A stretch of DNA of 64,000 bases from positions 134,691,663 to 134,755,662 of the forward strand of contig CM057000.1 in NCBI GenBank assembly GCA_029891345.1. Reading direction: 5' to 3'. The translations under genes were made by a program, and so were the position numbers. The stretch comes from Dryococelus australis. Lineage: Eukaryota > Arthropoda > Insecta > Phasmatodea > Phasmatidae. The notes beneath the pieces were generated by a model. That model was not told the origin of the DNA. It saw only the letters and a program-made list of their open reading frames with translations, and did no database searches. Below are positions 34,118 to 44,267 of the stretch, in pieces; position 1 is the first letter of the stretch; each line of letters starts with the position of its first letter.

Positions 34118-34990
34118 CACTCGTAAAAATTTGTTTGTACTTTTACAAGAAAAATCCTTGGAAACCCAGTTGCCAAGAAAATCCCTTGTACAACTACAAA
34201 GAGTTTTCTTGTAAAATCTGCAAAACATTTCTTTGTAGTATTGCAAATAATAGCCTTGTATTACAACCGACATTATTGAAAAGTGTACATAAAAGTACTT
34301 CTTTTCTTCTAAAAAACAAATGTGATGAATTAGTAACACAGAACAACACATCAAAAAAGTATTTAAAAATATGTTTGACAAACAAAAATATTATACTTCA
34401 TCAACACAGGGATTAAAACTTACAGCGCTTATATTACTAGCCCGCACATTCAACCACATGACCAACTTATCTTCCGATGTTCACGCTTATAAATATATGT
34501 GCACATGCATACAAAATAATATTGAAGTTATACGGTTAAGAAGAATAGGCACATTAATTTCATTTTAAGAGTTCTGTTGTAGAATTAAGAGATTTGGAGC
34601 CTCTCAACAACGGGATATTGAGAGCCGATTTAAGAGTTCTGTGTAGCTAGGAAACACTAACAAATAATGAATAATGCGGTCACGTTTAATTGAAATCATC
34701 GTTTTATTATGATTATTTTAGTTGTTTTAAGTATTTTACGTTATTCAAACTTGCAATAAATTTCTTTTTGCACGCAGCTACACTTTACAACACCAATAAG
34801 TTTTGCACAAACTGCTATATACGGTTTTATATTCTTTAAAAGTCCGTCATTTTGCTGAAGCTCGTGGATACGGCTCAGTATAGTACAAACATTTCCTAAG
34901 GTCTATTACAAACATAGATCTTGTAGTTTTACAAGAAAAATCTTTGTATTGTTACAAACATTTTAAAATTACAAAGATTTTTTTAGACTG
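34118..34990. mobile_element. Possible non-autonomous TIR element
   Basis: The left end CACTCGTAAAAATTTGTTTG and the complement of the right end CAGTCTAAAAAAATCTTTGT are imperfect inverted repeats. Inside both, TTTTACAAGAAAAATC occurs in opposite orientation (34141-34156 and 34936-34951). No transposase. Flanking target duplication not clear. Confidence 0.45.
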
Positions 34991-36320
34991 TATGAATATA
35001 GTTCCTACAACAGCACATTCTGTTCCTTCCGCAGAACAAATAGTTATTTCAATAGATTTCCTTCAGCAAGATTTGGATTGTCCCCGCAACAAAGAGTATT
35101 TTTATGGACCAACATAAATTCTGTTGTTGGCACAGAAGATTTGTTGTTGCTACGATGACACCCGTTTACAGGACTGTTCTTTTGTCACTTATTGCTTGCG
35201 ATTACAAAAGCAAGCGAAAGTTGGAATAATCTCTCTGGATCTGTTGGTAACAGAACGAGGAAGCTTTATGAATTAAAATGATGGAATATATGCACCTTCG
35301 ATAAAGAAGAATGAAGTCAGAAGAGAGACACTGGACCTCTGGCAGAAGAGATGGGATGCCTCGGAAAAGGGGAAAAAAACATGCATAATAATTCCCTGAC
35401 ATAAGGTAGAGTCTGTCATAACTGAATCACGCCTGATTATCATATGCTAGAGATATTAAATACAAAGCAAATCTATACATATTTAGTTTTATTATTCCCC
35501 TCCCTGTAGGGTATGCAACACTGACGACTCAATGTTACATGTACTACAATATTGTAAGACCAAGGACTGAAGAACTGAATACTGCAGAAGACTTAATATA
35601 CAAGAAAATGAACGTGACTTACGTGATATAATGTCCAACAAGGGAAAGGCAAATATAATGGAGGAATATGCAAGGGAAATCTGTATAAGATTAGAAGAGT
35701 TTGATCTGTGGATACAAAAAATCCACAAGAAATGGAAGATAATTCCTCCTGAAAATGATACCATGTTCTAACACTTACAAAGAAAACCAATATAAAAACT
35801 TTGATGCTGGGAGCGGACCTGCTCAACTAAAGTGGAGAATAGTAAAATCGCTATAAAAATTTTGTAGTGGGAGTGGACCCACTACACAGCCTGGGCAATC
35901 CCAGTGCAAATACGTAGAACTTTCAAAGGATTCGTCAGAAGGCAACTGATTAGTTTGGGGTGCTTCGTCGCCGCCCCCCTCCTCCCACCAACTCTGAAGA
36001 AGTTAGAAAACATGATGGAGATCTGGCAAGGTAAAAGAAAAATGAACAACGGGGGAACAATGACCTTAGTAAGGAACCACGATAATAGAGAATGTAAATA
36101 TGCGGACTTGGCAATGGAAGATGGAACCGAAGAATTAAATGACGAGAATCGAGACTGCTGGATTATATATGCGCGGTGAGGGGGGTCGAAAAGGGGTCCA
36201 AAGGCCCCCTCCCGATGGCTGCCTAACGAAGGTTGCTGGGAGAGTCAGGGTGGATGTCAGGTCAACCACGTCACACTCACCCTCTGAGCAGCTTGGCAGT
36301 ACAATAAAATATGGTTTGCA
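34991..36320. other. No gene seen; one short tandem duplication
   Basis: TATAAAAACTTTGATGCTGG and TATAAAAATTTTGTAGTGGG, each followed by GAGYGGACC, lie 61 bp apart (35791 and 35852). A minus-strand frame at 35492-35764 and a plus-strand 91-codon frame at 35904-36179 have no recognisable domain. Confidence 0.45.
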
Positions 36321-36326
36321 ATCTTA

Positions 36327-37349
36327 CACTAAATCTGAATCAGTGAGAATTTCACTGTTTCAATCAGTCAACCGTACCTGACTGATTCAACAGTCACTTC
36401 AGTGAATTTAACTGATGTATCAGTGAAAAAAAATGTCAGATGTACTACACTTATTAATTCAATGACATTTTCGATTGATTCATCAGTCACTTTTTTCGCT
36501 CTTTTTCAGTGGTTTATTTTTGACTGATGGATCAGTTACGCAGAGTTAAAAAATGGCCACCAAACGACACTTAAAAATGGCCGATAAACAACGCGTATCA
36601 AGTGAAATAACGAATAAACTAATAAACCCAATACTAAGTACTTTTTAAAATGTGTCCAGTCTTTCGAAACACCATTTCACGAGGTAATTTGAACATTCAG
36701 CTTTCCGTTCCGTTTTTACGTCTTTCATTTCGCTTTCATGTAATCATCGCGACGCTCTGTTTGAAGGTTTAAACTGCATATAATATGGTGAAGAGAGTGC
36801 ACTCATATAATATGGCGAAGAGAGTGCACTCATATAATATGGCGAAGAGAGTGCACTCATATATCGCATTCGTTTTAACAACCCTAACAGTACCAATTAA
36901 ACCAAGAACTAAAAGTCAGACCATTCAAAGTTATATCCTCACAATTTCGATAAAACTTTAAGACATAGGCCTATATTTCCCTCTCATTTTTTTCAACTTG
37001 TCTTGGCATCACAGATGGTAAGGTAACGTCATAAAATCGAAGTAAAAAGGATGTGAGTTCAATAATGTCCACCTCCGAATTTTTACTTTTTTTAATTACA
37101 GCAAATTGCGCAATATAATAGTTAACTATCGTGAATATATTTATTTCACGCAATTATTTGGCTACATTCAGGCGGCCGTTACCTATTCAATGGTGAAATT
37201 GTTTCACATCACTAGTTCAATCAGTGAGATGTTTTCCCTGAAACATTCAGTGATTTTCCACTGATTCTAAGTGGAACCATTTCTACTGATTCGAGTAGTT
37301 TTAATTTCACTGCGAATCTGTGGTTTACCACTGATTCGAATCTAGAGTG
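36327..37349. mobile_element. TA-flanked TIR element dense in TCAGTGA motifs
   Basis: The left end CACTAAATCTGAATCAGTG and the complement of the right end CACTCTAGATTCGAATCAGTG are inverted with a 2-bp offset. TA lies outside both (36325-36326 and 37350-37351). Both ends carry runs of CAGTGA/TCACTG/ACTGATT words over about 150-200 bp. The 1.02-kb body has no transposase and contains a 3 x 27-bp array. Confidence 0.72.
36777..36857. repeat. Tandem array, three copies of 27 bp
   Basis: catataatatggygaagaga followed by GTGCACT is repeated at 36777, 36804 and 36831; copies differ by one base. It is followed by a partial fourth start. Confidence 0.97.
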
Positions 37350-37378
37350 TATACAATAATAATCAATGTATGTAAACT

Positions 37379-37381
<3 letters not shown>

Positions 37382-37409
<28 letters not shown>
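37382..37409. repeat. Poly-A tract (28 A)
   Basis: An uninterrupted A run just after the TCAGTGA element; no retroposon body could be tied to it. Confidence 0.9.
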
Positions 37410-37412
<3 letters not shown>

Positions 37413-37619
37413 GAAGTTACGTGGCCCAAGAGAGCCAAAGGAAGGAAAATTATAAGATAGAAAACGCAATGGCATGGCAAAGGAAATCACACACACCCTT
37501 GCATTAGCCAGAACGGGCATAGGCGAAGTGGTAAAATAAAATAAAATTATTGGGTGTCTGTCTTGTAGCTGGCCACGGAAAAAAAAAGTAAGTTGGTGAC
37601 GACTGAAGGAAAGTAGGTT

Positions 37620-37890
37620 TACGTCTTGAAATTGAATTGAAATCTCTAGGTAAGGAATTTTTATGCTTTCTGTTTTAATGCATTTAAGTACAAGAATTAG
37701 GAAATTTGTAAACTATGAACTTTTCTAAGAAGTAATTCCACATTTTCACTTGATCGCTGAATGAATAAAGTGATCTGACATATGGAAATGCTAATTTCAC
37801 ATATGGTGGAATGATACACAAAGTAGGGCCTACATTCTACTAGATCTTAAGCAGGGCTTTCAAAAGTGCTCGGTTTATTGTGAACAATCT
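37620..37890. mobile_element. MITE, family TAGGCTGTTCAC, diverged copy
   Basis: The right end (TTCAAAAGTGCTCGGTTTAT, then TGTGAACA) and interior phrases (TTTCTGTTTTAATGCAT, AATAAAGTGATCTGACA, TAGATCTTAAGCAGGGCTTT) match the copy at 41704-42118. The left end is poorly preserved, so the start is approximate. Confidence 0.5.
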
Positions 37891-37909
37891 CTGCTTCCCT
37901 CCCCCTCCC

Positions 37910-38235
37910 CCTTGACTATAAAAAAAAATGGTCTCGCGAGACTCCGTTGACTCGAACGTTTCCAATGCTCTCGACACCCACATCTCTGCCACGCTCCGCC
38001 TCATCGTAAATGAAACGAGCAGTTCGCGACATCGCTCGGATCGCGCTTTCCCGAGCCCGTTCCATTCCACCTAGGACATTCTTTCCCGGCGAATTCCAAG
38101 TTCCCCGTTCGCCTTCTGCTCTCTGCTGATCTCGCAGTCGCGTCTTGCTGATGGCCGCATGTTCCGCGTGAGGAAACGTTGGTCGGCTCGAGATGGCGGG
38201 CACAGAGAAGGAATGGTGTTAAACGACTCATGTGG
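37910..38235. other. CpG-rich segment, unassigned
   Basis: A GC-rich block (CTCGCGAGACTCCG, GCGACATCGCTCGGATCGCG) with overlapping 76- to 95-codon minus-strand frames but no domain recognised. It ends at the Polinton fragment B boundary. Confidence 0.3.
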
Positions 38236-38254
38236 CGAAGAAGACATTACTATG

Positions 38255-38560
38255 TTAAGGCTCGGTTGCGCATCCTTTCAAGAAAATCTCCGGATTCACA
38301 GTAATTACTGACAACGTGCGATTACAGAAAAACACGTATTGCGAATTGTTTAATATTTTTGTGCGTAATTTTAATTGTGCGTTGTTTGCGTGTTGTAAAA
38401 AGTCGAGAAACTTAATATATTTTACAGTTTGTATTGCAACTTTCATTTCATTAAATTTACCACGTCTTTTAATTTTATTAATTAGAACGATTTTCCTGGA
38501 CTTGTGTATATTTTTAATATTTAAAGATTTTGCTATTTTTCTCAACTCTCTAACTTTCAT
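38255..38560 (-). pseudogene. SAP-like N-terminal fragment of the Polinton polymerase region
   Basis: The ATG at 38560 opens an uninterrupted 101-codon frame starting MKVRELRKIAKSLNIK, then HKSRKIVLINKIKR. This helix-extension-helix pattern is typical of SAP DNA-binding motifs and corresponds to the ILAK..NWYNLRKAGLI segment at the start of the polymerase in remnant A. The later part, from about codon 45, cannot be matched, and the polymerase core is absent, so the gene is truncated. Only one base separates its ATG from the stop of the preceding zinc-module frame, a compact viral-style arrangement. Confidence 0.5.
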
Positions 38561-38561
38561 T

Positions 38562-39150
38562 TCACTCAGTTATGGTATTGGCACTTTTATCCCTGTATTT
38601 ATTAATATTATAGTTTAATAAGTAAATTAATTTTAATATTGTTAAAGAAATGTATTTATTGTTTCTGGACGTCGCATTTCGCGACGTATTACAAATATTT
38701 AAATTATATCTTATCATTAATTTCTTCGTTACTTTTATCAGATTCAATTGCGATAGTATTGTCTTTATCTTTATTATGATATATTTTCTCAGATAATGAT
38801 TCATACAATTTCTACATATATAATAATCTTGATCTATTGTATATGGATGTGGTGAAAATAAATTTCTATCTGTAGTTTCTTGTGAATACTTACATATTTT
38901 TGTTGCGTATTCTTTATTCTTATTAATATGTCATTTTGTTTGTTTATGTATTTCAAAGTAAGATTTTGAAATGAATTTTCCACATTCATCACAAATCACT
39001 TTCGCTATATTTTTCTTGCGTATTTGTGGATTGAAATATGTTTTACATTTATTAATATATTTATCTTTTAAATTTTTATCTGAATGAAAAGAATTTGTAT
39101 ATTTTCTTTACCACACTTTTTTTAACTTTTGAATTATAATGTTTTCCATT
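38562..39150 (-). pseudogene. Zinc-module protein, copy in remnant B
   Basis: Minus-strand reading gives ICDECGKFISKSYFEIHKQTK, then a stop, then H (CX2CX12HX5H), then KICKYSQETTDRNLF and YICRNCMNHYL (ribbon cysteines). A further KCKTYF stands before the finger, as the end of a preceding module. Module layout and spacing match modules 2 and 3 of the gene at 4960-6620. An in-frame stop lies in the finger and another near the start. The C-terminal lysine/isoleucine-rich tail runs to the stop at 38562-38564. Confidence 0.55.
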
Positions 39151-39309
39151 TAAATTAATTAATTTTTAATATTGTATAAAAAAAAACAAATTTATATAAA
39201 TGGTTAAACTCTCAGTAAGTTGATTAACTCAATTGAGTTTATAAAACTACATGAGTTATAATTGAATAGATAATATGAAACATCTAATTTTTTAATTATA
39301 CATACACAT

Positions 39310-39442
39310 TTTGGTAAAAAAAAGTTAGTGCATTAGATAATATAATTAATCTTATTTTACCCAATAAATATGATAAAGTTATTGAAAATAAAGATTTAAA
39401 AATTATTGAAAAAAATTATATCTTTGTTATAAAGGATTAAAG
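39310..39442 (+). pseudogene. Small Polinton ORF, copy in remnant B
   Basis: The plus-strand frame includes LILPNKYDKVIENKDLKIIE followed by KNYIFVIKD, aligning with the end of the ORF at 6670-6918. The N-terminal part is frameshifted and has a run of A. It lies divergent from the zinc-module copy, as in remnant A. Confidence 0.5.
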
Positions 39443-39445
39443 GAA

Positions 39446-40580
39446 ACTAAAAATTGACAATCGATGCATGATATTCAATTTTCTTTCGTTTAATATTACT
39501 TTATAAATAATTTTTATAATATTTCTGAGTGATTTCAATCGGATATTGAATAGTCCCTTTATATTATATTAAATAATTTAAATGTATTTTTAATTAATTT
39601 TTAAGGACCCTGTTTCAGGGCCCACTTAATATTTACAAATGTATATTTTTCATCCATTTTTAAGGGTTGTATTGATTATGTCCATTAATATTTATATATT
39701 TATTCTTGTGCCAGTTTTATGCAATTTCGTACCACTTATTATACATAGTATTTATACTTTCCTTTCGCCATTGTCTCTTGTATTTATTTTCCCAAATTCT
39801 AAATTGATCTTAGAGATTGTCCTTGGCTTTTTTATATTCACGAATTAATTTATATATTTGATTTCTTTGCATTTTCTACATTTTTCTAGTATTCTAATTC
39901 ATCGTGGTCTCGATTTATTATACATAATTTTTAAGAAAAGTATTTTCTATATCAGGTTTTAGTTAAAATTGGTCTGGCTCATTTTCTTGACGATAATTTT
40001 AATGATTTTTGGGCAAAATTATATTTTACTTTGTGCAACTTTTCCTTTTTCGGTAAAAAAAAATAATAAGCTTGGATGAAGATTGGCACGAATTGTCTTG
40101 AAATTTCTTTTTTTTTTTAATTAGCGATTTTGATAAGAAAATAATTATTGTGGAAAAATGTAGTAATTTTAATAAAAAAATCGAATTTATGTTAAAAAGG
40201 TGGTAATTTAATTAAAAATCTAGTAAAAATGGTAATTTTAGGTAAACATAGTGTGAAACTAGTAATTTTAGGTAAAAAAAATTGAGTGATTGCGTGGGTG
40301 TTAGAAAAGGGAGCTAGCTGCCTTATAAACAAGCTACTGCTGCTTATTTAAGTAATCTGATATCCATATTTTTTCCCAAATTTGTAATATATACTCATAC
40401 ATATATGCACCCAAAATTTATTTATAAATATACTTTTAGGTTGAGTTATTATCACTTAAACTTAAAATTGAATATGTTATTAAACCCTAGCCTAACCACT
40501 TGAGCGATTGTGGATACGTTTTGCATAGGGTAAATTTTATATACAAAAGCCAACTGTCGACTGAATGAGTTTTTTTTTAT
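39446..40580. other. AT-rich stretch without recognisable gene
   Basis: A small hairpin, ggaccctgtttcagggccc, is at 39605-39623. A hydrophobic 69-codon frame at 39639-39848 is likely chance in T-rich DNA. From 40130 to 40290 the phrase TAGTAATTTTA/GGTAATTTTAGGTAAA recurs about five times as a degenerate simple repeat. Confidence 0.45.
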
Positions 40581-40689
40581 GGAAATGCGCTGATACTTGC
40601 TCCCAGTTAAGGCAAAGTTGCCAGCGAATTGGAAAAAAAAATGGCCATAAGATTTGACGTTACATTGAGAGTGGAAACTGTAGTTTCAT

Positions 40690-40921
40690 AAATACTTATA
40701 AGATTTGTTTTATTATGTACACACAAGAGCACAAATTTGCCCATTTTATAAACACATTTTCTTGCCAAGAATTTTATAGTTCAATTGTATGACTGATTAA
40801 TAAAATGGAATTGTCCATGACAATGTTGATTTTAGATTTGGCAGAAGGTTATAAAATGAGGAGAAAATTAGATCTTCAGCAGGTATTTCAAAAGTGCTGT
40901 ATTAAAATGTGAACAGCCCGT
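40690..40921. mobile_element. MITE, family TAGGCTGTTCAC, diverged copy
   Basis: The right end (TTCAAAAGTGCTG, then ATGTGAACAGCCCG) and the AGATCTTCAGCAGG phrase before it match the other copies. The left end is not clear. Confidence 0.4.
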
Positions 40922-41174
40922 AAACTACTTATGGCGTGTTCGACTTTTAAAATGAGCGGACCCGCAAGTGTGGCTCATGTTTGTAACAAACACACTCATC
41001 GTGATTTACACACACGCTACCTTCTACGCAGAAGCATAGTTCACGATGATCAAGTATCCGTACAACACAAACACGTGCTTGTTTGACTTCCTACTCGACA
41101 ATACTCACATTTCTGTCCAATTATCAACCAAATCTGTTGCCACATGTAATCACAACATCTGCTTAATTGACGTA

Positions 41175-41414
41175 TAGGCTGTTCACGGTAAAGTGAGCAC
41201 TTTTGAGGCCCTACTTGCTTTTTCTTTCATCCCTTTTTTATCCTTCAATCACCTTTTTTTATAATAAATATGGCCATGTAAGTACTAAACACAGTGTGTA
41301 TATTCTACCGCGCTCGGAAGTTAATGTCTAAAGCGACAAGAAAAAAAATATTTATTGAGTATTATTCCGAATGAGTGAGCTTTCAAAAGAACTCACTTTA
41401 CCGTGAATAGCCTA
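41175..41414. mobile_element. MITE, family TAGGCTGTTCAC, best-preserved copy
   Basis: Left end taggctgttcacggtaaagt and right end actttaccgtgaatagccta are inverted with one mismatch over 20 bases, followed inward by GAGCACTTTTGA and its complement-like partner. Length 240 bp, non-coding. Confidence 0.85.
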
Positions 41415-41703
41415 CAATGGCAAATTATTTTCTTCCGCCAGCTGTTTTTCAGTTGGTACGTTCCGACTCGATCCTTAGCAACGCGCGAAATCAGACTATC
41501 TTCTTTTTTATCTATAAATATCAGGCAGTCCCGCTTGTGGCTGATAGTAAAGTTGCAGCAACTTTTACTAAGCTGCGTCCACACTTGAGCGTATTGCCCA
41601 AACGAGCAGCGCGAACATTCTCGAACGTTCGCATGGACAATATTAATTGTTACGAACGGCGACGCATGCTCGTGTTATTGCGTTGCCGCCCAGGTCATTT
41701 CCG

Positions 41704-42118
41704 TAACGGCTTTTCGTGATTAAGAGAGCACTTTTGAAATCAACCTAAATGAAACGTCACTAGTACTAACGTCATATATTTCAACGTGCGCACTGAGTGA
41801 CATGCGTCCAGTAAAGTTGGTAACGATTGATAAAAAGTAGTTCCATATCTTAACGTCGAATAAAATATGTTAGGTAACCCATTTATGATCACTTAAATGA
41901 TTTCTCTCGTTTTCTGTTTTATTTTAATACATCGAAGTAAAACAAATAACCAGATTCGTAAAATATTTTAATTTCCAATAATTTCTAAGTTTCACCTGAC
42001 CGACGCATGAACAAAGTGATGAAGCTCACGTCAATGTGAATTTTGCACAATGGGCAAACATGTAGATCTTAAGAAAGGCTTTAAGAAAAAATGCGCATTT
42101 CACCGTGAACAACCTGTA
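41704..42118. mobile_element. MITE, family TAGGCTGTTCAC, long copy
   Basis: Left end taacggcttttcgtgattaa then GAGAGCACTTTTG; right end GCGCATTTCACCGTGAACAA then CCTGTA. The interior matches the 37.6-kb copy. It ends about where the Harbinger-like sequence begins. Confidence 0.65.
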
Positions 42119-42394
42119 CTCTCAGCAAACAACACCGCTTGCGTTCAGCGACGGGTGTGATAGCTGTAGAAAGTTTGTTCGTAATGTGCTTGATCATTGC
42201 TGCAGCAAAAACAAGAAAAATAATAATCAGAATGAATGGGCGAGACGCTCGTATGCAAACCGCGCCAGACGTCTGCTTGATTACGAGAGAGAACTTCACA
42301 AGAGTGACACCTGGATATTAATTTCTGACGATAAGTGTAGTTGTACGGTGGATTGTGAAAAAGAATGGATGGACAAAAGAATCTGAACCTTCAA

Positions 42395-42532
42395 GTTCCG
42401 TATTGGTGTTGCGTTACGATTTCGCTCAACAGGCGATTCGTACATTATCTTGCAGTGTCCATGCAAATCATGGGAACAGTGTTTTCACGAAACTGCATTG
42501 GAAGCCTACGAAGCTCTGATAGACTTCCATTA

Positions 42533-42535
<3 letters not shown>
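42395..42535 (+). pseudogene. PIF/Harbinger transposase fragment
   Basis: One frame reads ..GVALRFRSTGDSYIILQ.. and continues to EALIDFH before a stop. The LRFLATGDSY.SL motif with a downstream C.EAI segment is characteristic of the N-terminal half of Harbinger-type DDE nucleases. Upstream, in another frame (42105-42386), a basic, tryptophan-containing stretch may be the preceding part. The catalytic domain is absent, and the sequence runs into a GA microsatellite. Confidence 0.6.

Positions 42536-42607
<72 letters not shown>
42536..42607. repeat. (GA)n microsatellite
   Basis: About 36 uninterrupted AG dinucleotides directly after the Harbinger fragment. Confidence 0.98.
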
Positions 42608-42609
<2 letters not shown>

Positions 42610-42611
<2 letters not shown>

Positions 42612-43860
42612 CTTGAATGCAAAATGAATTTGTTGTTCGGGCGCGCTAGTTTTCAGAACGCAACGTATAGGCTGCTAAAAACTTTAGACTGAGCTCCCAG
42701 GTATCACACGGTAGCTTGAAAAGTGCCTGAGAAGTTCAAATTAAAATTTTGGCCTACCTAATAAGAACAAATCATTAATTGCTGTTATGCAAATCAGTAA
42801 TTAAAATGATTTTCCGTTTTACATAATCGTTTCATGACCTTGAGGTAACAGTAAATTGTAAAGTAAATAGGAAAATTATTATTCTTAAAAATTGTATGCG
42901 ACAACGCTATTTAATATAATTAACTCTGCAAAAGTAAATTTGGTTGAATACGACTAGAAATTATATGTGGTTTTCCGTCGATTAATGTGCATTTTAACTT
43001 TTGGGATCTAAAAATTAATTCACAGGCTTATCTGAATAATTGCAATGTCAAATTCTTCTAAAAATACACGTACGTGTTAGTGAGTTCTGATTCTTGAGTT
43101 TATGAGTTTTCAATCGTCATACATAGCATTGGCATGTGTAAAAATAAATTTCCAGCAATTGCATTTTAACAGACGAGATACAGCAGATGACAGTTAAATG
43201 CAAGTAACGGTAGACCCACAGAACCCCGCAGTCATTATATTTCAAAACATAACTTATTATGATTTTTACTAACTTACGATAGTCGAAATATGAAGTTCAA
43301 AACATAATTCATTTACTCTGTTCTTTATTTTTCCCCAGAAAATATGACACTTCTCACTGTTTCGATTTATTTTTGTTGGCCCTGTCTTTAAACAGCCCGA
43401 GATGCCGAGAAAATTACTGTAGTATAATATAACGTCATTAAACGGGACGTGGCAAGTGGAGTTAAATGATTGGCCGAAAGACACGTCACAGAATGGCGAG
43501 AATATCTGGGACATGTTTCATTAGTTCACAATCTGTAAACCACGCCCGTAAGGAAAATACTTAATTAAATGCAAATTCGAATACCTCAAAAATCATCAGT
43601 CCCAAATGATTATTTTTTTCCCTCTAATTCCATGTAAGAAATAATAATTGTATTGCAGCATTGCTAATTTTTCATTTGGAGTGCCTTAAAATGATGTACA
43701 AAACAAAAAATCCAATAGAAAATATATTGTAATGCGTGACAGTATATCTGTTTTGAATTTCAACGGGCTAGAAGATTTTTTTGTAAAATATTTACAATGC
43801 AATTTGAAATGTTAAACATCCGAGACAGAGGTTATATTGCTGAAAGCGAAGCTTCACTGA
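42610..43860. other. No gene seen
   Basis: AT-rich; no motif recognised. Confidence 0.45.
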
Positions 43861-43861
43861 T

Positions 43862-44267
43862 ATGGGGGTTATTGAAACTGACGTTAAACGTATCCTGATC
43901 AAAGCGTCCTCGAAAAGCTTCAAAAGCACTAAGCTTGGGACGTTAAAATTCGCTGGTCAAAGTGCACAACACAAAGCAGTTTTAAATAATGGAATACTAG
44001 TTTCTTTGCCGAGCGTTAACTATCGGGTTTCAGTTCAGCTGCGGTCTCGCTTGCTCTCTCCCTGCGGCTATGAGAATTGTTGCGCCAAAATTAATACAAC
44101 AAATACGACAGTCAAAGGATTGATTTTCCATGCGAAAGCGGGGGGAATCATGGATGAAAAAAGAAGACCGCTTAAAAAAGTTATTCTCCGGTAAGTACAG
44201 TAAAAACTTCATATAATATATATTTTTTTCTTCTGCAGATCTCTTTCCACAGCCTGCAATTCTTGAT
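43862..44267 (+). CDS. Hypothetical short two-exon ORF
   Basis: A 110-codon plus-strand frame starts at the ATG 43862 and contains a strong splice donor, CCG|GTAAGT, at 44191. A polypyrimidine tract ending TTCTGCAG at 44238 would give a 48-bp intron, and the frame would then close after about nine more codons. Lysine/serine-rich, no recognisable domain. Local GC content is slightly higher than the surroundings. It could equally be chance; no homologue can be named. Confidence 0.15.

Larger units (their letters stand above)
38240..39445. mobile_element. Polinton remnant B (three-gene junction fragment)
   Basis: An SAP-like ORF (-), a zinc-module gene (-) and a small ORF (+) repeat the order and orientation found at 4.4-6.9 kb in remnant A. 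Both copies thus descend from one Polinton lineage. The left cut falls within the polymerase N-terminus, and the right limit is the end of the small ORF match. Confidence 0.65.

Noticed and set aside
33791..34381. 196-codon open frame on the minus strand, the longest in the window
   Set aside because: It crosses from a mariner transposase remnant, read in the wrong frame, into a non-coding TIR element. Composition changes midway and no domain is present.
39639..39848. Hydrophobic 69-codon frame resembling a membrane protein
   Set aside because: T-rich DNA gives hydrophobic translations by chance; no homologue or start context supports it.
42365..42616. 83-codon frame ending in an RE dipeptide repeat
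   Set aside because: It is the GA microsatellite read through; the genuine signal is the Harbinger motif in another frame.
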